Positions 21,531 to 31,544 of a stretch of 64,000 bases of DNA are shown in pieces (positions within the stretch are counted from its first letter, which is position 1; every line of letters starts with the position of its first letter). The notes under the pieces are model-generated. The model saw nothing but the letters and a program-made list of their open reading frames with translations. It was not told where the DNA came from and did no database searches. The translations under genes and the position numbers were made by a program. Source of the stretch: Alisma plantago-aquatica (Eukaryota; Streptophyta; Magnoliopsida; Alismatales; Alismataceae). The DNA is taken from positions 263,094,001 to 263,158,000 of the forward strand of contig OY856414.1 of assembly GCA_963693085.1 (NCBI GenBank), read 5' to 3'.

Positions 21531-23183
21531 ATGGCTTCACATAGGAGAAAATGACCCACCCCTAGAAATGATCCTTCGTCTTCTTCATCTAATCACTTGA
21601 TTCCCTTTGATGATACCTCTTTTATCTCGATAGAGGTTGTTAATAGGTATAAGGATCTTCTTCCTAGGAGTCCTTTCCCTTTTTGTGCCTTGTTTGAACC
21701 TAGTCCTAAGTGTCAAACAGTTATAGACTAGGTAGCTAGGTTGCTAGCCGTCCACCACCTCTTCGCCTTGGTCATCGAACGTGATTGCTTTTTCAATTTT
21801 ATGACTAGCACGAAAGCAATTCATAAGTTCTATGCTAACTTGTGTTGGAACTATGACTCCCTCATAACCCTGCCGAATACTCAAGTAATACTAACCTCTA
21901 TGATCAGTGGTAAACATTTCCAAATCTTTGATGATATTTTAAATGTCTTCTTTTCCAGAGATGAGGAAAACGATACTTGGTGCAAGGATTATGGTGAGTA
22001 CTTTGATCTTTTGGATCCTAAAGGTTTCTACAAGAAGAATGAACTTACTCTCCCTGACATTCATCGCTACTTGAAGAAACCTGACATTCTATATAAGAAG
22101 AAGAGCACCCTACCCTCCTCCTCCCTAGATCTCAGGAAGCACGTTTTGGCTTTAGTGATCAACTACAACATCTATCTGAAAAAAAATCAAACGGATATTA
22201 CAGAGAACACTACTGTCATTATGTATTGCATCCTAGAGAATATCAGTGTCAAGTGGGCCAGATACATTCTACACCACATGACTTGCTTTGACACTAGTAA
22301 GAACACCTGAGGCACCCATCCCCCATACCCAACCCTGATCTGTGGTTTGTTTCATTTTTCTACTGAGAAATCGCTCTTTTCTGACTTTCATTACAAGTTA
22401 GCCAGAAAGGGTGTATGTAGCAGTGAAACCACAATTCAGAAGTTTGTGCCCGTATTTGCCTCCACCACACCTGGTGCTTCTCCCTCTGCCTCTGCCTATG
22501 TAGCCCTTTCCTCCTCTGCCCGAGCTCCACCTCCTCAGCCTCCTCCTCAACCTAGTCGTGCTTCGTTTCGTGTATCCAATGAAACCCTTATGGGCTACAT
22601 GATGCACCAACAAGCATACAACCAATAGGTCCAGGAGAACCTGCATCAGGATCTATGTTCCATCATGTCTACCATGAACATATCTTGTACACACCCCTAC
22701 CCCACCTACCATCTCTTCCCAGGTGGTGATTATGCTTCATATGCATATAATCATTACTATCCTACCCCCGAGCCTTCCGTTGTTGTAGCTCCTCCACCCT
22801 TCACTGCTTGTAGTTCTACTCCAGCCTTCCTTCCATTGCCTACTAGCCCCCTGGCCACCCTGCTTGCCTCTCTTGGAGATTCTGCTCCATCCTTTCCTCA
22901 GGCCAATGAGCTATATGCTCTTCGTATGACTTGGGATGAGCAGAATGCTCATTGGCCTGGTCGTGGTTTCGATCCTCCTACTGATGGGGAGACACATGAC
23001 TAGGCTGATGATGCTAAGGTTGTTGATGATGATGATGGTGAGGACACTTCAGATGATGGTGATGGTTCTGGTGCTAAATCTGGTGATGAAGGCACTGCAG
23101 CTGCACCTTCTGATGGAGATGAAGACTACACACCTGGAGTCGATGATGGCGACGATGTGGATATAGATAGTCTAGATGTCTAG
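21531..23183 (+). pseudogene. Sirevirus ORF3 (env-like position; putative plant transposon protein domain)
   Basis: A 551-codon frame from ATG 21531 to TAG 23181 with no frameshift but five in-frame stops (about 21552, 21729, 22308, 22626, 23001), each a TGA or TAG that differs from CGA or CAG by one C-to-T change. Parts in order: Ser-rich N terminus; a central domain (about residues 60-260) with 'FMTSTKAIHKFYANL' that resembles the domain annotated in databases as 'putative plant transposon protein'; a Pro/Ala-rich linker; a Tyr/Pro-rich section; and a strongly acidic Asp/Glu tail from about 22998. Sireviruses carry an extra ORF at this place, often called env-like. I see no convincing transmembrane or signal segment, so an envelope role is not supported here. 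Confidence 0.8.
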
Positions 23184-23537
23184 CTTGTTTCTTAGTTTTT
23201 ATTCTAGTATGATGATCATATACAACTTTCTAGGCTATTTTGTATAAGAAATATCTGGGCACATTATCTGAGTTGTACTATTTTATCTTCTATTTTTCAT
23301 TGCTTTGTGCTTGTAGTTTCTTTCATGAGAACATGCACCTAATTTGTAATATATGTGATGTGCACTCTTTCTCTTTGCTTTGTTATATATTATGAGTTGG
23401 TGTCATCTCTCACCATATTTTGATTATGACTGAGAATGTATGTTTCTTTCATCTCTGCTTGACATATAATATGAGACTGCTTGTATGATTATCTGGTTGA
23501 TTGTGTGTTGGAGAAGACCTGGATATATGCTCTTCTA

Positions 23538-23548
23538 CCCCCCCCCCC
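23538..23548 (+). repeat. C11 homopolymer
   Basis: Eleven C in a row downstream of ORF3, 18 bp before the first polypurine tract. It may vary in length between copies or sequencing runs. Confidence 0.85.
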
Positions 23549-23565
23549 TACTTTTTTATAATGTC

Positions 23566-23889
23566 AAAAGGGGGAGAGAAATTTCAAAGTCTTGAAACTC
23601 AATCATATTGTTATTCATTGTTATACTATTGCTTATTGCTTATGAGACCCTTTTCTTGTTCATTTAATGTTTTACCATGTGACTTGCAAAGGACCACATA
23701 ATACATGTATGTTATAATTTCTTTGTGTAGAAAGACTAACTATGCAGGTTAGAGGATGCATAGATTGAGGGGGAGCAATTCACATTGTTCACATCTTGAA
23801 TCCCCTTAATTCATAAGGTAAAGGTATAACTTCTATATCCTTTTCAATATGTTTGAGGAATGGTTTATCATTGTCAAAAAGGGGGAGAA
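23566..23889 (+). other. Multiple polypurine tracts of the Sirevirus
   Basis: Three AAGGGGGAG-type tracts in 324 bp: 23566-23580, 23767-23776 and 23876-23889; the last abuts the 3' LTR. Repeated polypurine tracts before the 3' LTR are a described hallmark of Sireviruses and prime plus-strand synthesis. Confidence 0.88.
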
Positions 23890-24163
23890 TGTTGACCTAG
23901 AAGTTATACATTGTCCATATTTTGATAATGACTTAACCATTCCATTCATATGTATCTAATATGTGTATTCAAGATTGATTTCAGGTGTTAGGTACATGAA
24001 AAGGATCAAAAAACTAAAGCCCTAATTTGTTCAAGTTCAAGCCAAAAGCTATACAAGTGTGTAATTTGGGAAATCCATCTAAATGACCTTAGAATATTTT
24101 GTAATCACTTGTATTGATGAACTGGCTTGTAACTAAGATGAGAAAATTTATTGGGACACTAAA
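23890..24163 (+). repeat. Sirevirus 3' LTR, first part
   Basis: Starts TGTTGACCTAG directly after the last polypurine tract. It is cut at 24163, where RLG-C begins with TGTTACAACCC. The rest of the LTR resumes at about 42051. Confidence 0.85.
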
Positions 24164-25295
24164 TGTTACAACCCTAATTTTTGGGTTCATTTGGTGAGAA
24201 ATGTAATTTCTCATAATAAAGATAAATGAACAAATAATGATGTCTTTTGATTGAATGCATGAATTTCGTTTAAAATAACCTTGTTGATTTATTTGTGGGA
24301 TTTATTGGCTATTGGTCTGAATAACAAGGAAAAGACAAAAGAAACTCCATTATTAATAAGAAATGGAGAAAATAAAAATGTAGAAACCTCTAGAAGGCAT
24401 TAGAGTGTAATCCAAAGGTGGATTTCGTGCCTCTTGGGTTCCTTGGGTCCCAAGGAGTCCAAAATTGCAAAGATAAAGCAATAAGAAAAGAAAAGATCAA
24501 CTAGATATTTCTTTATTAAGAAAGAAATTAAAAATAATGATTAAATATTGAAAATAAGTATAATTGGGTTGCCCTTGGTGGATTTTCATATCCAAAAGAC
24601 TCCTCATGATAAAAGGGATGCCAATGAGGAAAATAAAAAGAAAGATAAAGATAAATCCTTGAAAAGAGATATTTTACTAAAGGAATGAATAAGAAGAAAG
24701 ACAAAATAGATAAAGGATAAGTAAAAGGCTAAGGAATATTCCCTAATATGGTAATTCGTGCCTTTAGTATTTCTTGAGGTCCAAGGGACCCAAAATAACA
24801 AGATGATGGAAAAAGGAAAAAGAATACTAATTAATTTTGATTAATTGGATAGGTAACTTGGGAGAGAAGAAAGCCTTCTCATCCATTGAAATTTGTTTCC
24901 CAAATTTTGTACATAGCTAGATAATGTATAGACAAACGTTCCCTTACAATTTGAGGCAAAACGGAGTTATGGTTTGGGAGATATCAATTTCTCAAGTTTT
25001 CTCCAAAATAAGGTATTAATTGGCAATTGAAAAAGGTTTTTGATCGCGTGCTTTGAGGACCGTTGGATCTCAATCCAACACTGGTCACTCATCTTCTAAG
25101 TCCCACACAGACTGGGACTTTGCAAGTCACAAGAGGAATTTCCAACCTAGATTTCTCGAGATCTAGAGAATATGCCATCCTGTTAATAGTCCCTTTCGAC
25201 TTGGGAGAAGAAACCGCAGGGAATCATCCCTAGTTCGACTAGGTTTGGTCATCATTTTGGGAAGTACCCAATCCTCGTCAGCCTGACCTTGTCCC

Positions 25296-25303
25296 TATAT
25301 ATA
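25296..25303 (+). promoter_or_regulatory. TATA box of RLG-C LTR1 (TATATATA)
   Basis: CCTATATATAGG lies in the first half of the LTR, followed about 30 bp on by a GC-richer leader. Conserved in LTR2 (32676-32683) and LTR3 (40059-40066). A strong sequence match to a plant core promoter; the start site itself is inferred. Confidence 0.6.
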
Positions 25304-25986
25304 GGGAAGGGTGTGTGAGGGCACCAACGTCCCTCTTTTCTACCCTAACATCTGCGGAAGAGAGTGAGGAACGTTTTCATGTGCTCAATTGATCTCTTCG
25401 TCCTGACCTGCACCTCCAACATCTGTGTGACCCTCACCGGAGTCCAGCGAGTACGAGACGGTCTTGGCGAGGCTTGGGCAAGCAATTGAAACTGTAGGTG
25501 AGTTCGGCAGAGGAAGACAAAGCTCCCTGACTAGTTGGCTCATTCGCAGGAGGATGAGATCATAGAGTCAACGCCCGAGTTGACCCCCAGAGTTGTTGTG
25601 CTCGCGTGAGGTTGAAGAAGAAGTGGTCCCGTAGATTTACCAAACTGCCCCTCACCTGCTTCAGTCGTGTCAAGGTTAGTTTGTACTTCTGTTTCTTTTG
25701 ATCATAGAGAAAAGGTGCGCGCGATCCTGGTCGTGGGATCCTAAGTGGACCAGAGGACCATGGATCAGACGTTCCACATTTTTCTGAAAATTGCTATTAA
25801 ATCAAATAAAAAAGGTTTTCTTGATAAAATCATATCTTGAGCTAGAAAACTCGGATGGAGAAAATTAATACATGAAAAATGATCAGAAAATATGAGGAAT
25901 ACAATAAAAAATAGTTTGAAGGCATAAATCTATCTCTATTTGCAAAAGTAATTAATTTTTATAAAAAGGTGTTAATTTGTGGTTAG

Positions 25987-26170
25987 AAACCCTAATTGTT
26001 AATCAATGATAGATTTAATATTACAATTAGGTTAATTCAAGAATTGTTAACTTTTTTAATGATAAAGTTAGATTTTAACCTATTTTGATGATGAAATTGC
26101 AAGAATTAGGGTTTTAAACCTAATGTTGTAATTAATACCCTTAGAAACCCTAATTTTCAAGAAACCCTAA
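25987..26170 (+). promoter_or_regulatory. Cluster of four telo-box motifs in RLG-C LTR1
   Basis: AAACCCTAA at 25987, 26145 and 26162 and its reverse complement TTAGGGTTT at 26106. Telo-boxes are known cis-elements of plant promoters and are often seen near first introns; they are not a telomeric array here because the units are dispersed. Corresponding clusters exist in LTR2 (about 33367-33550, partly mutated) and LTR3 (about 40750-40935). Confidence 0.6.
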
Positions 26171-26517
26171 AATTGGAATAGAAATCCTAAGGAATAAGAT
26201 GAAATTGGATAAATATTGATAAAAGGAAGTTGGAATGTTTATTTCAGTATTTCTGTTCACTTTGCTTACTTGATTGGATTTTTTCTCTCTACATAATTTT
26301 GTCTCCAAATCTACGGTACAGGTATGTTGTTACGCTTATGACTACCTGAATTAGTTTTCTGGGGATTTTGTCGATGTTTCCATCATGGCTTGAATTAAAC
26401 TATTGGATGAATTTAATTCATGCAAACTATAATGTGGATACGACTATCACTTAAGATATGTGCCAACTAACTCAGATCCTAGTCCCCTCTGTAGCTTGAT
26501 AGACTGACCTAGTATAT

Positions 26518-26690
26518 GGCTACCTATGGGGTAGGTTCATCAAGTCATTGGATGACTTAGTACATGGCTACCAATGGGGTAGGACCATCAAATCACCTTG
26601 AGTTAGGGATTGGTCTACTTTTAGGTAGAGCCATGTGACTCTATAACCCTAAGTATTGGCTACCTATAAGGTAGGGCCATGGGGGTAAGG
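26518..26690 (+). repeat. Degenerate tandem repeats in RLG-C LTR
   Basis: About four units around 'ggctacc(t/a)atggggtagg' followed by a CCATC/CCATG-like end, spaced about 35-55 bp. The same block occurs in LTR2 (about 33896-34070) and LTR3 (about 41282-41450). No function is apparent. Confidence 0.6.
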
Positions 26691-27184
26691 ATCTACCATG
26701 TGAGAGAGGTGGTATCCATGTCCACTACAGGGACAGCACAGAGATAGGGGATAGGTAAGGATTGAGTAGTACTGCTTAAAACGTAATCTTGAATGTTAAA
26801 TGATAATTGGTTGATTACATTGCTATCATAGTTGCATAATTTTTGTAATCCACCACATGCTAGCTTTATGCTGACCGCATATTTGTTTGTTCGCGTTTTA
26901 GGTACAAACCCCAAAAGAACAAACAGTAAATTGTCACATAGTGAAAATAAGAAGTAAAGTGCAAGGAGGATTAGATAGAGTAGTTTCAAGCTGTGGATAG
27001 ATAGTTTACCAAAGTTTTAAAAAGGTATGCAAGGTTTTATTTTATACCAGTTTTCAGTTTAGTTGGTAAAATTTGATAATTGTTATTGATTATTTGTCGA
27101 ACCTTTGATCCGATTAATTGGGATAATGGCTCTGACCTCTTAGTCTCCCTTAATTGGGGGTTACCGAGAGGTGGGGTCGTTACA

Positions 27185-30100
27185 TTTGGTATCAGAGCAT
27201 AGGTTCCTCATTTAATCTTTAATAATTATTAAATTTTACAAACTCCATAGAACCCAAGGGAGTTATTAGAGGATTTTTTGAAATACTAAGGTGTCTAGAA
27301 AAGGATCACATCTAGGGGCTGGCAAAATTTTCCTCCACACCGCTAGTCGGAATATGAGGACTCCCAGATTAGTGTGACTTCCTGGCCGAAGTCACAAGAT
27401 TTGACTCGAAATAAGATACATTTAGGACTCTCTCATCTTGTTCATCCCTTCTCAACTCAAATTTTATTAAGGACCTCAAGGATTACGGTTTCCTCTCTTT
27501 TCCTCACCCTCTTGAGGTATGGGTAAGGTTGATAAGGTTTAAGGAATCCTCCACCAAATTAATGAAAAGCATGTAAATAAGATGTCGTGGACATAAGCTT
27601 AATAGATTAAGCACAAACTAAAGAATAGATACATGCTTAGGTCGTATGACATAAGTTGCCATGCCCTCAGGAGAGACCTGAGGCTAGGCCTTCTTAACAG
27701 GAGGATAAGTGAAGAGAGTTAGTCTTAGGGGTAAAGATCTCCATTGCAAGTAGAGACCTGGCACATCCTCTGAGGATGATGTTAACCCTAACCCTAGGTG
27801 AAGGTAAAGAGAGAGATGACATGATGAGTTAGATTTCGTGGTTGACCAAGTGTTTGGAAGGACACGCCTTGGGAAGCTATGCGAGCCATGAGAGGTTATA
27901 TAACCAAGTACCTTTGGTGACCCAACCCTGGAAAGGGGTGTGCGTGTTAGAGTGAAGGATAGCTCCTTCATTGATGAGGTTAGTGAAGAACCTATAGAAA
28001 CCCTATAGCCTTATGCAAGTAGGGGATAACATGCACCTAGAGTACGTCAGTGGTGCGGCAGTAGGTTGAAACCCTGGCCAGTAAGCATGATGGATTGCTT
28101 ATGAGATAAGCATAAAGTGTTATGAATAACCTCGAGCAAATGTAAGTTTGAACATAGGCTTCACCCACGAAGAGGTGTGCTTGTGAGCTTGATCCTTCAT
28201 GGAGAAAGGACCTCTAATAGTGAGGATGGTGGTAGGGTTAGCTCTAGAGAGAGAGCAGGACCCCGAGCAGGAAGGTTAGAAGCCTAGACTCTGAGATATG
28301 AGGTATAGTGGGGAGTTGAGGATGATGCGACCTAAGTGAATGTTTATGGTTGCCTCATGATTGATCCTTGGAGACTGATGATGTCTTGGTTTCCATGAGA
28401 GGAACCAAACCCTAGAGAGAGGATGAGTCTGTTGGTACCCATGTACCTTTGGTAAAGATGAGAGGAAGAGTTCCTTAGAGGTTTAGTAGTAGGTTGTGAG
28501 GCCTTGTACCTTGTTGGTTGTCCTTGAGGAGGACTCCACTCTGAAGTGTTTCTCGAGTAGAAGGATGACAGGAAGTGCATGTCATACCTTGGACATGCTT
28601 GATTCATGGTTAAGAGATTGAGCATGCAGTTGGACACCCAAAGGTGAACTTAAGGTTCCTAGGCCTAAGAGGGGAAGTAGTACACCTAATGCTCTTGATG
28701 AGATTTGAGTCTCTATAGATTCAAGCATGGTACTCCTCACGGTTAGAGGAGAGAGAAACCCCTTAAGCTTAAAGGATGTTTGATGAATCCCTCACAAACA
28801 AGTTGATGACATGGGAAGGTATGATCTTGATCCAATGAGAACAAGTGTGACCTAGCATGGTTTAGTAGGTGTCTGCTTGTGCCTTAGTAGCTTGATAAGG
28901 CCATGCTCATGTGGATGCATACCCTAAACATAAGGACGCTTGTGACCTTTGTTATCAGGGTGTTGTTTCCTCCCATCCTGGGAGAGAGACCCTTTTGTAG
29001 GGTGTATACCAGTTTTGTTGAGGTAACCTAAAGAGGTTTCAAAGGATCTTGAGAAACTAAGTGAAGAGTACATGGTAAGATAATGAACCTGTAAGACCCA
29101 TAGATAACCATCTCTAAGTGCATATGGATGTGTTACCATGAAGGTAATCGGTATGGGGCCTGACCAAGGTAGGCAGGTCGCCATGATCCCTATGAAGGGA
29201 TGAAAGTCAGCCCATGAATACAGAGAGAGAGATGATGAAGGCTTGGGTAAGGTTCTAAGTTGGACATGTACTATGTTAGAATCCTAAGTCTATCCTAGGG
29301 TCAGGTAGGGATAAGCCTGATGGAAGTAGGAGTTGCCTAATTCCCTAGTTGCACATGACCATAGGGTCGGGAGGTAACATCTATAATTGTCTGAGGGCCA
29401 CGGGTTAGGAGATTGATCACCTTCATGAACTCATGGGACCCAAAGGGCATATGAGTAGGGCACTCTCTGGATGCATGAAGGAAGAGGGATGACCCCAAAA
29501 GTGCCACCACCCTATAGACCCATAGGAGATGACCAAGAATTATGTGTGGACCCAAGTAGGTTCGGAACTAGTTTTCCATGGAAGTACCTTTGATATCAAG
29601 ATAATTGTGATATAGAGACATAAGTTGCATGTTTCAACTTCTATTTGAAAGTGTATTGGCAATGTGGGATGTACGATCTCTACCCTTGGAACAGGAAGAA
29701 CTTTGTGTTTGGACGGCCGCCAAATGCTTATTTCCTCTTGTTATGGGAGTGAGAGATAGGACAGTATGCATGCCATACACCAAGGGTAAAGATGATGTGA
29801 GTTGGAACATTTCCATGAGGAATGAGGACAAAGATGATAATGTGCTCATGCGAAGTGAATGATACATGGATAGGTACAAATGATAAGAGTATTAAGGTAA
29901 TCATCTTGTGAGAATGTTTTATCATGAGCTATGTGGAATCTGCAGGTGATACAAGGTTGAGTTTGATAACCAAGAGGATGAGCTCAGAGTGTTCTGATAA
30001 AGATAGACTCATAGTTTGATATGAGATGATAAGTGGAATACATGGAAGTGTATGTCTTCAACATTACCTAATACCTAAGGATGTGAAGTGGGAATGGATG

Positions 30101-31544
30101 CTCTGGTGGAGATATAGCTTCCTAGTTTGGCTAGAGACTAGAAGATAGGTTTGACTAACCCTCAGGTGCAACGATATTGATTGATCAAGTTAATGGTTAG
30201 TCAGCCTAGTCTTCGATGCGATGGAAGGATGGGATAGAACCTCATATACACTTCTTTGGATAGGAAGGTAATAAAACCATGATGAGAGTGATTTAGGGAT
30301 TTTGAGGAATCGATCTTGAGGAATCATGACATACAGAAGATCATGATTTTAAGATCACTATACACAGTGGTACTACAAAAATAGTAAGTGACAATAGTAC
30401 TTTGGATGCTTAAGATGAAGTTTCATGTGGTATGTGGCCATGTAAGCCAAGAGGTGAAGGACGAACACCAGTAACCCAGTGCATTGATATAAAGGATAAA
30501 TAGTTCCTGAGAGGGAATGGGAGTTCATCACTATGGATGTTGTAAGTCTCCCCTAGACCAAGGAAGGTCAAGATTCAATATGGGTTATGGTAGCTCACCT
30601 TAACTAGATGACAAGAGAAAGAAAGAGTACTGTCAAGGGACAAATTGGGTTGAACTTCTTATAAGAGAGAGAGATGGTTCAACTACACAATGATCTGAGC
30701 TCAAAAGTTGTGAGTATAACCTAAAGGCTCACTTCCATAAGGTGGAAGTGGATACATGAAGAACTCATTGTCAATACAATTTATCACCCCATACTAATGG
30801 TCAGTATGATCCAGACTAGAGGGTCTGATGAGAGTATGTGTGCTCATTCAAGGTGATACATAGAGACAGTTCTTAAGATGTGATGTTAAACACCATAGCC
30901 TTTATCGGGATGCAAGAAGTTCTATAAGAAGGTTTTGTCGGTCACCACTTCATTACGATGATGTTGGTGAAGGAGGCCTCGCGAAGGTCAGAAAATAACC
31001 ACAGTGTGTGCAGATGAAGTCGCTTTGATTGTGCAATGGCTGAGAGAGGGCGCCAGAAGTGACATAAGTCATGAGCTGATGCAAAGCAGACTGACTTGCA
31101 ATTCACTGTGGGAGAGTATGTGATGTGAAAATCTGACCCCTCTAAGCTACAGTTGAGAAAGTTGAGTCCTTGATATATGGGTCCATTTGAGATGGATTGG
31201 TGGAGATGGTTGCGTTTAGCCTTGCCCCTCAGGATAACATGATGTGTAATGTGTTCCATGAGTCCGATCTAGAACACTATGCGAGGTACCCAAACCATGT
31301 GTTGAGCCCTAAACCTATTTAGCTTTTGAGAGGCTGAAATGTCCTAAGTCACCTATGAGTGTACGATATACCAAGGTAAGAAAGAACTCAGATGGAAGAA
31401 TATGAGATGATGAAGGTTCTTGGGAAGAACCATGGAAAGGGTGAAGCCACCTGGGAGCCCTGATGAATGTAAGAAAGGCTTATCCTGAACAGGTTGTTGC
31501 CTTGATGGAATTTTGAGGACAAAATTCTTATAAGAGGGGAAGGA
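27185..31544 (+). pseudogene. RLG-C interior 1: heavily decayed Ty3/gypsy gag-pol
   Basis: No long frame survives, but integrase landmarks can be read on the plus strand: a CQEVKDEHQ-like segment (about 30452), an ITMD-like segment after 'ttcatcactatggatgttg' (30525), an HPxTNGQ-like segment with scrambled SERTIQ (about 30786), and a C-terminal module with NVFHES near 31246. A VLGKNHGKGEATWEP-like stretch near 31410 corresponds to the VLWRNHG..EATWE motif of Tekay/Del elements. Frames change several times. The short minus-strand ORFs here are incidental. The gag part (27300-29000) is too decayed to name. It ends in a purine tract AAGAGGGGAAGGA at 31532-31544. Confidence 0.7.
27187..27198 (+). 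other. RLG-C primer binding site, unit 1
   Basis: TGGTATCAGAGC two bases after LTR1, matching initiator tRNA-Met. Units 2 (34565-34576) and 3 (41952-41963) read TGGTATCAGTGC, sharing one A-to-T change. Confidence 0.9.

Larger units (their letters stand above)
24164..27184 (+). repeat. RLG-C LTR1 (3021 bp)
   Basis: TGTTACAACCC to GTCGTTACA. It is the most divergent of the three: about 14 differences from LTR2 in the first ~390 bp. Carries the TATA box at 25296, the intron-like donor at 25675, telo-box motifs at 25987-26170 and the 'ggctacc.at.gggtagg' repeats near 26518-26690. Confidence 0.93.

Noticed and set aside
22398..22646. 82-codon minus-strand ORF with Arg/Gly-rich sequence
   Set aside because: Antisense of the Pro/Ala/Ser-rich linker of ORF3.
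25987..26170. Interstitial telomere array
   Set aside because: AAACCCTAA motifs are dispersed singles in both orientations, not tandem.
27684..30000. Series of 70-97-codon minus-strand ORFs in RLG-C interior, repeated at 35062-37307
   Set aside because: They are reverse-strand shadows of decayed plus-strand gag-pol. Repetition in interior 2 follows from duplication of the whole element and is not evidence of coding.
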